From Bolinopsis microptera (lineage: Eukaryota; Ctenophora; Tentaculata; Lobata; Bolinopsidae): a DNA stretch of 64,000 bases. Location of the stretch: the NCBI RefSeq assembly GCF_026151205.1, contig NC_087079.1, positions 10,034,635 to 10,098,634 on the forward strand. The letters are read 5' to 3'. Of this stretch, positions 53,201 to 63,430 are shown piece after piece. Each line of letters opens with the position of its first letter. Within the stretch, counting starts at the first letter, position 1. The notes beneath the pieces were generated by a model. It did not search any database, was not told the DNA's origin, and was given only the letters and a program-made list of their open reading frames with translations. Made by a program: the position numbers and the translations under genes.

Positions 53201-56200
53201 CTTTCTATCGAATTAATGCAATTTTACGTTATATCACGAATTGTCGTGGATACTGGATATCCTCGAATTTGTATTTTTATAATTCATCGCAAGGATTCAC
53301 CTTAGTATAGGTCACTGTGAGGCTGTCTGATTTGAAGGACTATCAAAGAATTCACAACGCTGACAACAATTTTTATCAGCTCTCAAAAACTTAAACAAAA
53401 ATCCCTCCACTATTAAAAGAGATGCAGCTTTAAATTGTTTGATCACAAAATTTAATCATAACGTGGGGGCTTTCAATTGAATTGCAGATCTTCAAATATC
53501 ACTTGTTCATGCTGAATAGTTCCAAATGTATTTTGTTGAATGTTACACTCGTCCTTATGTTAGTAAAGTCCCGGCATGTGTCCAAAGCGTACCTCGCATA
53601 TTTCCTCTCTCTTTTACTCCTCTAGGTCCTCATCAATTGCCCTTAACTTGGTGTCTCCTCTCTTAAAAGAAACGTTTTTAGAAGTTGTGGTCGGATAAGT
53701 GATGTAGGCCGACGTCGATTGCTTCATCTCAGAAAAAAGTTGCTTTTTCTCATTGATCGACTTTCTGATACTTTCTGTGGCCTCATCTTGGAAAATTATC
53801 ATGGCTATGAATAAAAGAGGACCCTGCATGCCCGATAGAACGATGAACAGATATTGCACGAAGGCTCTGAAAGCTACAGGGCCCACAGCTAGCCCAATAA
53901 CGATCCAAGGTAGCCCTACTGACACTGCAACTACCATCATAGCCCTCGCTGCCTTTATTACATTTGTATTTCCTTTACCAAGTCTCGCTGATTTGATAAT
54001 CACTCTCGCCACCATACCAAAGCACACGCAATTGAACAGTAAGATCAGGTATCCAGGTGCTAGGAACCCGATGTATCTCCATGGATTTTCAACCCAACAG
54101 CTTGTTCCGTTTTCTTTGCTTGCTCCGACGTAAGGCATGGTGTATCCGTCCTTGTTCTGGACTTTGAACAGAAGTAATGCTGCAACTGGGAAAACTGCTG
54201 GACAAACCCAACTGATTACAGCGCACTTGTGAAAGTAATATTTATCCGTATTTCCAAAAGTCTTGATTGCGTTCGCGATCTTTTTGAAGAAGGTCCAAGC
54301 AATGCAACCCATCCAGAAGAAAGCGGAGAGAAAGAAGTACTGAGTCAGGGTTACTCCTGCCACACATCCGGTGTTTAAAGACAAAAGAGGATCTCCCGAT
54401 GCGTCCACAGTTATTCGGGCGGAAGCGGAAAGTGAGGCGAAGGATACGTGCCCAAGTATCAGAGTTAAGATTAAGCTGAGTTGGATTGCCACCAGCTGTT
54501 TATTCCTCAGCTTCTTGAAAGGAGCTACCAGGCAGAATGTCAGCGAGAGGAACATTATATTTATCAATCCTACGATATAGCTGACCAGCTCTTGTGTATC
54601 AGTATCGGTTATTTTTGTTGGGCTCATCAGAATAGCAAAGCTTGTTGTGTGAGAACAGTTGCAGGTGCAGGTTTCGTCTTTGTTGATAATGGTTGTGCAA
54701 CCGTTAGTCATCCATTCGTCAGTTGTAGTGTTTAAATAGACACACTGACTTTCCATAGTGTATCCTTCGTGCTCTGGGTATTGCTTTAGCTGGAATGTCA
54801 GTGAGAATGAGGATTTGGGTACTTTTTGAGTGTTCATGAAGTTTACTGACACGATCGGAGAACCGATAGTGTCGTTGATACCTTGAGGTTTTGGCAGAAT
54901 GTCTTTGAAAGATTCATCCATTACAACCACGTTAGCCCTCTGTCCTTCTTGGGTCCCAAAGTTAATTCTTACAGGAAGATTCACTTTTGGTACGGCTTTC
55001 GGAGCATCTAACTTTACCCCTTCTCTCTGTGAAACGATTGACTTTGCCAACATTGAAGCTGTCGTGATATTACTGCCCTCTTTTAACGTCATTGACACGG
55101 CTTCGATAATCTCTATAATTTCAGAATTCTTTTTCTCGTTGCTAAATTCGGGTTTACTGTTTTTAACGATTTCAATTATCTCCATAATTGCTGTACTAAG
55201 TCCCTCAATGTTTGTTGAAGCATTTTTCAAGAGATGTTTGATGGATGACAATAATTGTATTAATTGTTGGGCATTTTCTGGTGACAGGGAAACATCTGAA
55301 TTCACGATAACATTGAACCCATTTATAACACCTTGGATATTGCCAGATTTGAATGCCCCGTTTAAAATGTCCATGTATTCAGATGTTTTGGACTGACAGC
55401 TGTCCAAACGTTCACATCTTCTGCAGGGCGGCCGATCTCCGTTAGTAGAATGCCATCCAAGTGTACAACCTGAAAAATACAACAATTCACTGCTTCAAGA
55501 CTTCTACTTCTATACTTTTTAATGTTTTGTTGTGACAATCATTCTGACTAAAATTACACCTAAAAAGGGTAATATTCCCTGCTACTTAATTTAAAGGTAA
55601 AGTATAAAAAGTAACTTACTACAACTAGTAAAGTTAGCATTAGCTTCGGAACCAGCCGGGCAGGTAGTGCACTCTGTTGAACCGACTTCACTGACAGTGT
55701 TTACTCTGCAGTTTGCACATGTAGTCATATTATAGCTTCTGTACTGACCGGCAGGGCATTCTTCTGAAACATACAATATTTTGAAAATATGTATGTTATA
55801 CAAGGAAACGATGTAAAAACTCGTAATCTCGTGAATCAAATAAAATCTGAATGAATGCAGTTTTTGATCAGTTCTCATCAGAATAATTACAAAAGAAATG
55901 AAATATCAAACATTTTAAATTCCTTTGTGAAAAGAATGGTGCTAACAAAAGCAAGTGACAATATCCAAACTTATAATTTAATCCATTTTTACCAAAGAAA
56001 CAATCATCTGATGTAGATCCAGCTTCAGAAACCATGCCCTCAGGACAACTCGTACAAGAAGAAGCTCCATCAGCACTGAAAGTGTTCTCTCCACATTGTT
56101 GACATCCAATGTCTGTCATGTAGTTTCCAGCCGAGCATGGTGCTGCAAAAAGCGTACAAGTAGAGACCAGAAAAATGAGTTCATAATCTTACTAAATCGA

Positions 56201-59200
56201 AGATATTAATTTGAACTGTCAAATAATACAAATTTAATCACTCTTATTCTTACCAAAGAAACAATCCTCCTCTGATCTAGATCCAGCAGTAGACACCATA
56301 TCCTCAGGACAACTTGTACAAGAAGAATCATTATCAGTACTGAACGTATTCTCTCCACACTGTTGACACCCATTGTCTGTCATGTAGCTTCCAGCCAAGC
56401 ATGGAGCTGAGGAACAGTGATCAAGACCAGAAAAATGACAGTTTTTTAAAGAATTAAAGATACAATTTTGAATAGATTTAATATCGTTTACTTAGCTCTT
56501 AGTGATCAGCGGTCAAATGGGACAAATTTAGTTAGTCTTACCGAAGGAACAGTCGTCCTCTGATGTAGATTCTGTTGCTGAAACCATGTGCTCTGAACAA
56601 TTTGTACAAGAAGAAGCCCCCTCAGCACTGAAAGTGTTCTCTCCACATTGCTGACATCCAATGTCTGTCATGTAGTTTCCAGCCGAGCATGGTGCTGCAA
56701 AAAGCGTACAAGTAGAGACCAGAAAAATGAGTTGACAATCTTATTAAATAATTAAATCGAAGATTTTATTTTGAACTGTCAAATAATACAAATTCAATCA
56801 CTCTTATTCTTACCAAAGAAACAATCCTCATCTGATGTAGATCCAGCTGCAGAAACCATGCCCTCACGACAACCGGAACAAAAAGAAGCTCCAGCAGCAC
56901 TGAAGGTGTCGTCTCCACATTGTTGACATCCATTATCCGTCATGTAGTTTCCGGCCGAGCATGGTGCTGCAAAAAAAGCTTAAAAGTAGAGACCAGAAGA
57001 ATTAACAGAAATTTTTGTAAATTGGAGATATGTTTTTGAACTGTCAAATAGTAAAAATTCAATCACTCTTACCGAAGGAACAGTCGTCCTCTGATGTAGA
57101 TCCAGCTGCAGAAACCATGTGCTCTGAACAATTTGTACAAGAAGAAGCTCCAGCAGCACTGAAAGTGTTCTCTCCGCATTGCTGACATCCACTATCCGTC
57201 ATGTAGTTTCCAGCCAAGCATGAGAATGTAAGAGCAGCCAGAGATTCTGATGGTTTTTGTGAAAAAAAGAGAACGATTTATCGTAATATAGTTAATGAAT
57301 TTGTTGTAAATTTTTGTTCCCTATTTCATTTAAACTATTCGAACAGTCTTCACCGAAGTGGGATACATATTATTTTAGCACCTGTTGTCGTTGATCCTTG
57401 ATCCAACACTGCTGATGTTGTTGATTGTGGTTTAGTCTCTGAACTCTCGGTACTTCCTGAACAAAACGAATAACTGAATTCTTATAGGTACAAATATTTT
57501 CGATTTTCGGAACGAGATTCATCAATAAATGATTTGTATCATTTTGATAGATTAACAACTTGGAAACCAATTATATCTTACCAACAATTAGCACATCAGT
57601 AGTTGCTGTCGTAGGCGGGGGCGTAATTGTGGGAAGAATTTGATCTTCTGAAAGATTTTTCATTTTGAAAAAATGGCAGCCAACTACCAAAAGTGCATGA
57701 ACTTTGATAGGGAGTCGCCAATTGATTTACTTATTACTTGCAAAAATAATTGAGCTGGGAATGATGAGGACTACTTTAATATGTTGACTTTAATGATTTG
57801 TTTACTTCATATATATACTAATAAGTTCTAAATAACGGATAGTGTAAACACAACGCTGCTATCTAATCTTTCTCTAAAGAAACACAATTATAAAACTTGC
57901 ATTCTGCGCCGATTTGCTCTGTAAAAAAAATATTCCTAATCTAAACATTCCCATGTTGGAACTACATGTTCTTACCTTTTCTTAGTCCTATAACAGCAAT
58001 CTCGCGAACTGGCAGTACCCAAGCACTGCTCTTCACATTAATGGTGATAATGTCTCCGTATATACATTCCGGACGAATCAGTTCTGATGACACATGAGCT
58101 TGCTCAGTAGCGGTACTGACTGTTGCGGTGTAAAGACGGCAGAAAGTGTAAGAACCCTTACACTCGCATGTCCTGCCCGAGCATGTCCATGTCCCTACAT
58201 ATGGGCTCCTTGTGAAGAACAAAACCTGCTGAATACAGTGCACCTGATCAAAGAATACCTTAAACCAAGGGTTGGTACCTCCGCCTGCTATTAGTACAGG
58301 TATGGCATTGGTCTCCGGGTCCAAGTCAATAGCGTTGGAAGCCCCGTGCTGCTCCTGTTTAGCCCACGCAGCTCCGGACTGTTCAGCGCGTACTGGTACA
58401 ATCTCACCAGCTAGTCTTTCTCTTTCTAAAACAACAAATATTTCAATGAAACCCAGACCGGTCTTAACCCAACAAAAAGCAATAAATATTTTGGATATGC
58501 CAATGTTTTTAATATTTCATAAAATTAAAATCAGCACGATAGGTGTGGATACTCGTGAGGTAACCCATATTTGTTCTGACTCGTGATCAAAAGCTGGCAG
58601 TCATCCAATGTAATTATGCCATTAGCTGAAACCACGTGCTCTATAAAATTGGTTTCACCAACTAAAAACTTTCAGCTTTTGGTGACATTGAAACAGAAGA
58701 CACTGATATCAGAGAACAATTGCAAATTTGTGTGATCATAGTCTAGACGTCCAGTGAGCTCGTGGTGAACAAAAGAGTATTGCATTTTGATTTTTAGCAC
58801 GTGAGTTTAAAATCAGGGTCAACCCCAATTCGGAAAGAGCCCGAATGGACGAGCATTAACTAAAATGCTCGTTCGGCTTGACCCCCAATCAAAATTCTTT
58901 GGGTTGCACTGACTACTTTATACTTCATTGAACAAGTCAAGACAACAATTTGTATACTTAAAATGTTAAAAACGTGTCCAAATGTGTGATCTTACCTTGA
59001 GTAGCGAGGAGTGGAAGATAAATGATATTGAAAATCACAAAGTGTATAACAAAGTAGCAAGCCATGTTATTGATCATAGATCCAATCATGTTGGCAGATC
59101 ATGAGTTATAATCAAAGTTCCTTTCAACAACACGACCATTTAGCAATCGCAGCTGAAATTGAAACAATAGGGAATGATTGAGAAATAAACATTATCCATA

Positions 59201-61956
59201 CGACTTTATATTACTACCTCATACTACGAGGCGTTAGCGGAGTCGTTGGATTGCATTATCATATCATTTTGTCATTACCAAAATATCATTCTGCGCTATT
59301 ACTTTTGCCTAACAAAAGCGTCGTTCCTCACGAGGAATAGCATCAATTAGCACAACAGACAATTACTATTTTAGTGAAGTAAGCTTGTAATATTGTACCA
59401 CAAGTGTAGTCGGCTGCCTCCTTTCTGCTTGAGAAGAATAAGCTTAGTAATACTTAATAGTAAACATTTGACAAATGGCACTAATGATCAACAAATGGGT
59501 AATGAAAGGAAAAAACATACTTTTTCTCAGATACCTATTGACTGACTAAAAGGTGAACACAAGCAAGAGAAACTGATTTAAGTTTTAAGATTTTTTTTTC
59601 GCCACCACTTTAAAGCATGACCGTCAGCCTTTGTACCCCCTTAAATATATAATGTTTAGTTTAGATTCATCAGAAGTCGTTTGGCAGGTTTATTTATAGA
59701 ATTTCATAGTTCAAAATATTATAATTTGATGTTGAAGATGACAGGAATACATAATACCTATAAAGAGATTTTTACGCAATTTGCACAAAAAAGCGCTTGC
59801 ACTGATAAATTAAATTCGGTTAAAAAACCCAAATTCGTCGATTTCGTGCGACCGATTTCATTCTCGGCATCATTTCGCGTTTGAATACGGTAATTCAAAT
59901 TGATATCATTTCCTTTTGTTTGAAAAAAGGAGACATTGTGCATTGGTGACAGTCCACTATAACCAATATATAATATTCTGGTTTTAGAATAGTGAATAAC
60001 AATTCGGCACATAAAAGAAGAATTTGTATAGATAAACAGGCAAAAGGAACGTTTCTATTTCAGATAGAAACTGCAGTGCGGGATTAATCCGATAGACAGA
60101 CCCGAGTTCGCAGTGTTATCACGTGACAGTGCCGTCACAAACAATTGAATAAATCATTAGTGAAAAAAGTGTATCTATTTTAGATGAGTCGGCCTGCAGT
60201 ATGAGTCATGTGAATAAAATTACTAATTAATGGTGTAAAATCGATTTAAAAAGTTGTCACTTTGTCAAAAAACAAGTTTTAAAACGGTTAACTTGATGAC
60301 GTCATCCATTGGCAATGATAGTGTCAAATCATTTTTATAGATAAAGTAAACTGAAGTCTAAATAATTATCTTCAAGATCTGTGGCCGGAAATGGCTGTAT
60401 CTTTTATACTTATATATGCACAATTTCAGATCTCTAACTCAATTTTAACATGGTTTTCAAGGCACCTGAATATGGAGATTTTTGGTTTTATACCGAATTT
60501 CGTATAACAGTGCTGGCGCGTATTTTACGCAAATTTCTTGAAAACCTCTAAATAACTATTTCTTATTCCTGTCAAAGCTTGTTATTTGTCTGATATTAGC
60601 TGGCTTTAACTTGGTATCTTCACTCATAATCCCGGAGAGATATATAAAGCAAAGGGCTTGACATGTTGTAAATCGTAAAATTCATACCCAACAAAATAAA
60701 ATGATAAGCGTTCAATAAAAATCTGCTTCCCAAGAGAACGTCCAATACATCAACAATCAACATATAAAAAAAGTAAAAACACGTGTCTATATGCAAAAGG
60801 AAATCTATAATTGAAAAAAGGGAAATCAACCTGGCGGCTTCTTTCTAATCCGCGACAGTCCTGCCAACAATGATCATTGTGATTGAGCACGTACTACAAA
60901 TTCGGCTGGTCCAATTTAATCAAAACTAATTGTAATGATCTTTTCTATTAATAATCTTCATTGTAAAGCACCGAACATCATCTGAGCAATAAAGCATGGT
61001 CTGAATACGATATAACATCCGGTGAAATTGTAGCTTAACTTCCATCTGTGCACGTGTTCATCCAACGATGGCCAATATTTGTCAATAATCAAGAAACAAA
61101 GCTTGAAGTTAAACTACACGTACCGCAGGCATGCCACCGGAATATACGGGTAACTGTCACTTGTCAGCCAAGATCTGCCACAAATTATTTTGGTGGAAGC
61201 CATCAAATTCAATCATGGTTTGAAATCATTATTGCAGTTTTCTACACAGAAGTGTCCAGAAAAAGGTGGTTTAAATAGTCAAAGTGGTAAAGGTGGTTAA
61301 CACAACATTATCACCCAGGTACCGGAGTTGCGAGTATGGTGGCATGTTATCAGGCTGGAGCTGATATAGTCGACGTCGCAACGGATGCTATGTCTGGGGT
61401 AACCTCGCAACCTAGCATGGGGGCTGTGCTTAACTCCCTGCCTGCCATAAACTCTGACTTTGACCAGGAGAGACTGTTCGAGATTAATAATTATTGGGAA
61501 CAGGTGGGTTCTACTTTGTGAAAGTTACATTTTAGTGTCATAATTATTTTATAAGCTGTTGTAACGACGATTGATTATTTAGTTGGGTTAGTTGGATAGA
61601 GTCTGTTGTGTTTTATCATTTCAGTTGTATATCTGTATCAGCTGTAATGATTCCAAAAACGACCGTAACATAAGCCCCCTACAAGAAGTTTTATCAAACG
61701 TTTTACCGAACCTGTTTTATCTTGTAACGGAAGAATTCTTTGCTTTCAGATAAACCTGCACAGATTTGTTGTAACCCAGAATAACCTAGAATAACCCAGA
61801 ATAACCCAGAATTACCCAGAATTACCCAGAATAACCCAGATTTTATCTCAGGTTCGACAGCTTTACAGGTGCTTTGACCCAGGCACCCAGGCTACCAACA
61901 CTGAGGTCTATAAACACGAGATTCCGGGGGGCCAGTATACCAACATGCTCTTCCAG
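35203..61956 (+). CDS. PC: Pyruvate carboxylase, mitochondrial; 21 exons, 3' end beyond window
   Basis: Exons 35203-35283, 35436-35579, 35755-35962, 36185-36261, 38509-38640, 38866-38962, 39219-39317, 39516-39655, 40635-40736, 40894-40994, 41768-41886, 42176-42289, 42717-42916, 48488-48625, 50275-50357, 50512-50635, 50978-51068, 51331-51452, 51712-51856, 61319-61503, 61852-61956 join in frame (869 codons). Exon 1 is a basic, Ser-rich presumed mitochondrial presequence. Biotin carboxylase: [24 protein letters not shown], the ATP-grasp loop HGGGGRGMR (193-201), [32 protein letters not shown]. Carboxyltransferase: [10 protein letters not shown] (562-571), MLLRGAN, carbamyl-Lys737 in CVKDMAG, HVHTHD (765-770), [11 protein letters not shown]. 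The rest of the carboxyltransferase and the biotin carrier domain must lie right of 64000. The enzyme makes oxaloacetate from pyruvate in the mitochondrial matrix. Introns 4 and 19 hold antisense genes; introns 13, 16 and 18 hold junction-derived tandem repeats. Confidence 0.97.
36579..36744. mobile_element. Foldback element, 166 bp, in pyruvate carboxylase intron 4
   Basis: Almost the whole piece is an inverted repeat: TATTTCAAACAAA outside, TTGGCGGGCAAACGATCCGT and AGAAAACAATACCAAT inside, with a short centre near 36655. Arms differ by small gaps. Confidence 0.8.
36990..37940 (-). CDS. Secreted protein with two tandem about 145-aa repeats, single exon, nested antisense in PC intron 4
   Basis: 316 codons from ATG at 37940 to a TAG at 36990. 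A signal peptide is clear: [20 protein letters not shown] followed by SDET. Two repeats follow, residues 24-163 and 173-314, each beginning [18 protein letters not shown] and ending [10 protein letters not shown] or [10 protein letters not shown], then TTVYCRY. Each has four Cys (C31, C71, C101, C161 in repeat 1), probably two disulfides, and several conserved Trp. The [11 protein letters not shown] pattern resembles beta-sandwich, lectin-like modules of marine invertebrates, but I cannot name the family. The first 48 residues of the two repeats are identical except one (Lys/Glu), while the rest has diverged. There is no intron, and a TATA box lies upstream. A broken copy is at 28268-29545. 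Confidence 0.85.
   Translation of the reverse strand: MVMMTWLVLFSLAAIALLAASDETYTLRATCDNLMTVFVDGVEQKAEGLTQWHKESKIPVPSNFKVIGIKCVDVGVIPGILASVHDEAGDEILVTDESWTCTQEAEKGWVEPGFASDSVVWEEGDVIGKHGASPWTFIGQISRNANWIWTKDHKIRTTVYCRYEPVHVQVQTYTLRATCDNLMTVFVDGVEQKAEGLTQWHKESKIPVPSNFEVIGIKCVDNGVVAGILASLHDESGEIVVLTDDTWLCTQEEEEDWAKPGFEVDFEAWEEGDMIRKHDGVKPWRGFVGDISREASWIWTKDHKIKTTVYCRYVPV
37983..37988 (-). promoter_or_regulatory. Candidate TATA box of the nested secreted-protein gene
   Basis: The minus strand reads CTTATAAAC 43 bases before the ATG at 37940. The spacing would leave a 5' UTR of only about 15-20 bases. Confidence 0.4.
41211..41755 (+). repeat. 11-bp minisatellite TAATACATACC just upstream of PC exon 11
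   Basis: About 45 copies of TAATACATACC with a few variant blocks (TTTATATATACC, TAATACGTACC). It ends about 12 bases before the acceptor CCTGCAG at 41761-41767, so it supplies most of the upstream intron sequence. Confidence 0.9.
42357..42643. mobile_element. Non-autonomous hAT element, 287 bp, in PC intron 12
   Basis: Inverted ends CAGTGGCGTAACG. Perfect 8-bp target duplication GGGCTTAT at 42349-42356 and 42644-42651. C-rich interior (GGCGCCCCC repeats), no frame. A fragment of the same family is at 7474-7520. Confidence 0.9.
42925..44198 (-). mobile_element. hAT transposon with decayed transposase, inserted 8 bp after the PC exon 13 donor
   Basis: Ends TAGGGTTGCC and GGCAACCCTA with subterminal TATCGCGATAAT and CCGATAAT palindromes. 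8-bp target duplication GTGCGAAA at 42917-42924 and 44199-44206. The minus strand holds transposase-like pieces: 43891-43691 ([20 protein letters not shown], then [12 protein letters not shown]), and further down about 43690-43430 a second frame with [20 protein letters not shown] and a stop after KLEEI. The pieces are in different frames and short, so the element is dead. Confidence 0.85.
44541..48487 (+). repeat. About 100-copy 39/40-bp satellite built from the PC exon 14 acceptor junction
   Basis: Units run GTGCTAGATAAGTGTAGAG, TTTGACCCGT, ACTCTATCAG. The last copy ends in CTCTATCAG at 48487 and exon 14 follows as GTGCTGGATGAAG, so the first 10-12 bases of each unit copy the exon start and the last 7 copy the splice acceptor. 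Common variants are TTTAAGCCCG (40-bp units), TTTAACCCG, TTTGACTCG, AAGAGTAGAG and ATAGGTG. They recur in similar order, indicating higher-order repeats. The array fills most of intron 13. Read in the exon frame each unit hits TGA or TAA after seven codons. Confidence 0.95.
48626..50274. other. PC intron 14: no gene seen
   Basis: AT-rich intron sequence with no recognisable coding, RNA or repeat structure. Confidence 0.45.
50621..50876 (+). repeat. 32-bp tandem repeat built from the PC exon 16 donor junction, 8 copies
   Basis: The unit starts TACCCTGACAACGTGGTAGG and continues TTACTGACAAGT. Copy 1 straddles the real exon 16 end (GACAACGTG at 50635, then GTAGGT). Seven intronic copies follow, with AACGTAG, AAAATGG or AACGTGG at the junction. 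Copy 7 has GTGGTAAGT, a better donor consensus than the real GTAGGT. All copies read GTA GGT TAC TGA (or AGT TAC TGA), a stop, if the exon were extended. Confidence 0.92.
51218..51303 (+). repeat. 20-bp tandem repeat, 4 copies, upstream of PC exon 18
   Basis: Unit TATTGTAACATAAACCATGG, nearly identical copies, ending 27 bases before exon 18 (51331). Confidence 0.85.
51420..51487 (+). repeat. 34-bp duplication of the PC exon 18 end with its donor
   Basis: Copy 1 (51420-51453) is the last 33 bases of exon 18 plus the first donor base; copy 2 (51454-51487) follows at once in the intron and ends GCTAAGG, then TATGG. They differ at two bases, TTA/TTG and GCA/GCT, both synonymous in the exon frame. 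Using the second donor would put TGA four codons past the first. Confidence 0.9.
51857..53613. other. PC intron 19, left of the nested gene: no gene seen
   Basis: AT-rich, with a short GCGCGC patch near 52614-52642. The 3' UTR of the nested receptor should lie in 53000-53613. Confidence 0.45.
53614..59089 (-). CDS. Adhesion GPCR with F-type-lectin-like domain and GCC2/GCC3 cysteine-rich repeats, nested antisense in PC intron 19
   Basis: Exons 58996-59089 (ATG 59089), 57976-58425, 57582-57647, 57382-57456, 57073-57246, 56814-56966, 56542-56694, 56254-56406, 55993-56142, 55620-55763, 53614-55469 join in frame, 1155 aa. All introns are phase 1. Exon 1 is a signal peptide. Exon 2 (32-181) resembles a discoidin/F-type lectin module ([29 protein letters not shown]). 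Exons 3-4 are a Ser/Thr/Pro stalk. Exons 5-10 each encode one about 50-aa Cys-rich repeat ([35 protein letters not shown]) of the GCC2/GCC3 kind. Exon 11 has a GAIN-like region, a GPS (C780 to C809, H811-T812-T813), a tethered SFAILMSPT stretch and seven TM helices from about 832, with the class B2 CWVE in loop 2, then a short Ser/Thr cytoplasmic tail. It is a surface receptor; ligand unknown. Confidence 0.93.
59090..61318. other. Upstream of the receptor, PC intron 19 right part: no gene seen
   Basis: Should contain the receptor promoter. No coding sequence or clear TATA element recognised. Confidence 0.4.
61774..61840 (+). repeat. 10-bp tandem repeat ATAACCCAGA upstream of PC exon 21
   Basis: About seven copies (variants ATTACCCAGA, ATAACCTAGA), ending 11 bases before the acceptor TCTCAG at 61846-61851. 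Each copy carries a CCCAG. Confidence 0.85.
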
Positions 61957-62180
61957 GTAATTATATTTGTTTGTTTGTTTGTTTGTTTATAGAACCCGTC
62001 CCCAATCTCGTATCGGAAAATGACTAAACTCAGGTCTGAGTGTGAATACGGGTGGTACCTGCAAGAGTGTTCATTAAGCATTTAGAGTTCTGTAAAACTG
62101 CAGTTACAATTGTGCTAGAGTATTTTTAGTTTATACGATTGGTATCAGATATATATCCCTACATGCTTCCAAAATTTGTA

Positions 62181-62344
62181 AAGCCGTAGTACATACATAT
62201 CACATTACACCGGAGCCTACACAGTGCAATCTCCTCCAGTCGATCTGCGCCGCGTATGTTTATATAAGCGCGCGGCGCAGACTGGAGGAAACCACACTCT
62301 GCAAGTTCGATCCAGTGCAATGCTACATGTACGTACTACGGCTT
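62181..62344. mobile_element. Foldback element, 164 bp, PC intron 21
   Basis: Outer arms AAGCCGTAGTACATACAT and its inverse ending at 62344; inner arms CTCCAGTC and CTGCGCCGCG with inverse at 62271-62287. Confidence 0.75.
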
Positions 62345-63005
62345 CATCTCCAACTTTCTGCACAATGTACTGGAATGTTTTGAAGGAAAAGAAAGAACCA
62401 AAAAAAAAAGATATATATAAATAAAATCAGCGATTTAATGTTAGCCTTAGGAGGGTAACTTTAATTGAAATTCCCTGGTTTCTAAAATCATCTTTTAAAA
62501 AAAAAAATAATAAAGTATGTAACGTCGATACCAAACCGATTATTGAGCGATAATAACTGAATAGTGGATTCCTGGGTTGCAGAGTCATTCAGATGTTTCA
62601 GTCTTCGAATGTGGTTCTTTGTTCAGTTTTGTCCATGTTTCCTCGTGTTATGTTCAAAGTTTTAGGTGCCATGTTGTCCTGTGATGATAATTTCTAAAGC
62701 GTGTTATTTATGGGCTAACGTGTTTTAGCGAGTGTAGAGTAGCGTAGCTTGAAGATATTTATTTTGATTTTTATTTTTATTTGATTTTTTTTAAATGAAG
62801 AAGAAGTACATTGAGTAAAAGAAGTGTATGATGGAATATTAATTGCAATGTATCATAAGTGAATATAAGTAATGTATCTTGAGTGAAGTGAAAAAATCCT
62901 AAATTGTAAAAACGGAAGGCTACAGGATAATGTAGTTACGGTATGAAAAATATTTAATCGGACCCTCAAGAATTAGCAATAGAAATAATTGTATAGTAAT
63001 GTAAA

Positions 63006-63430
63006 TCATTGTACGTATTGTCTAAGGAAAATTTCGCTTTTTTTAATGAATGATAATAATTTAAAGGATTTTATTTTGAAAAGGTCATTTATTTTAAGAA
63101 CTGGAAAACCAAAGGTAGCGCTTCGTAAGGTGAATAAAAATGGGCAATTACAAAGAAAATGGACATTGTCTTCTGGTTCTAGATGGCATCGAGGACAGAT
63201 ATCTGTAGGTTTCTTTTTTATTTTAAACAAAAATGAGTATAGAGGTGCTCTGTTAGAAAGTATGTTGGTAAGTTTATGAAGGTCCGCTGTTGTCATTTCT
63301 GTGATGGTGGATAATGATTCTTTCTTATGGAGGGAGACAACTAGCTTATGAAGCTTATTAGTGGAGGGTGATGCTTCTAAAGATGATTTGCTTTGCGCGA
63401 AAGACCAACTTTTGAGTTTGGCTTTGAAGC
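63006..63430 (-). mobile_element. LINE C-terminal fragment, PC intron 21
   Basis: A minus-strand frame from about 63430 to 63006 ends in a Cys/His cluster CPRCHLEPEDNVHFLCNCPF, typical of the tail of LINE ORF2 proteins, after a Ser/Lys/His-rich stretch. No RT remains; strongly 5'-truncated. Confidence 0.7.
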
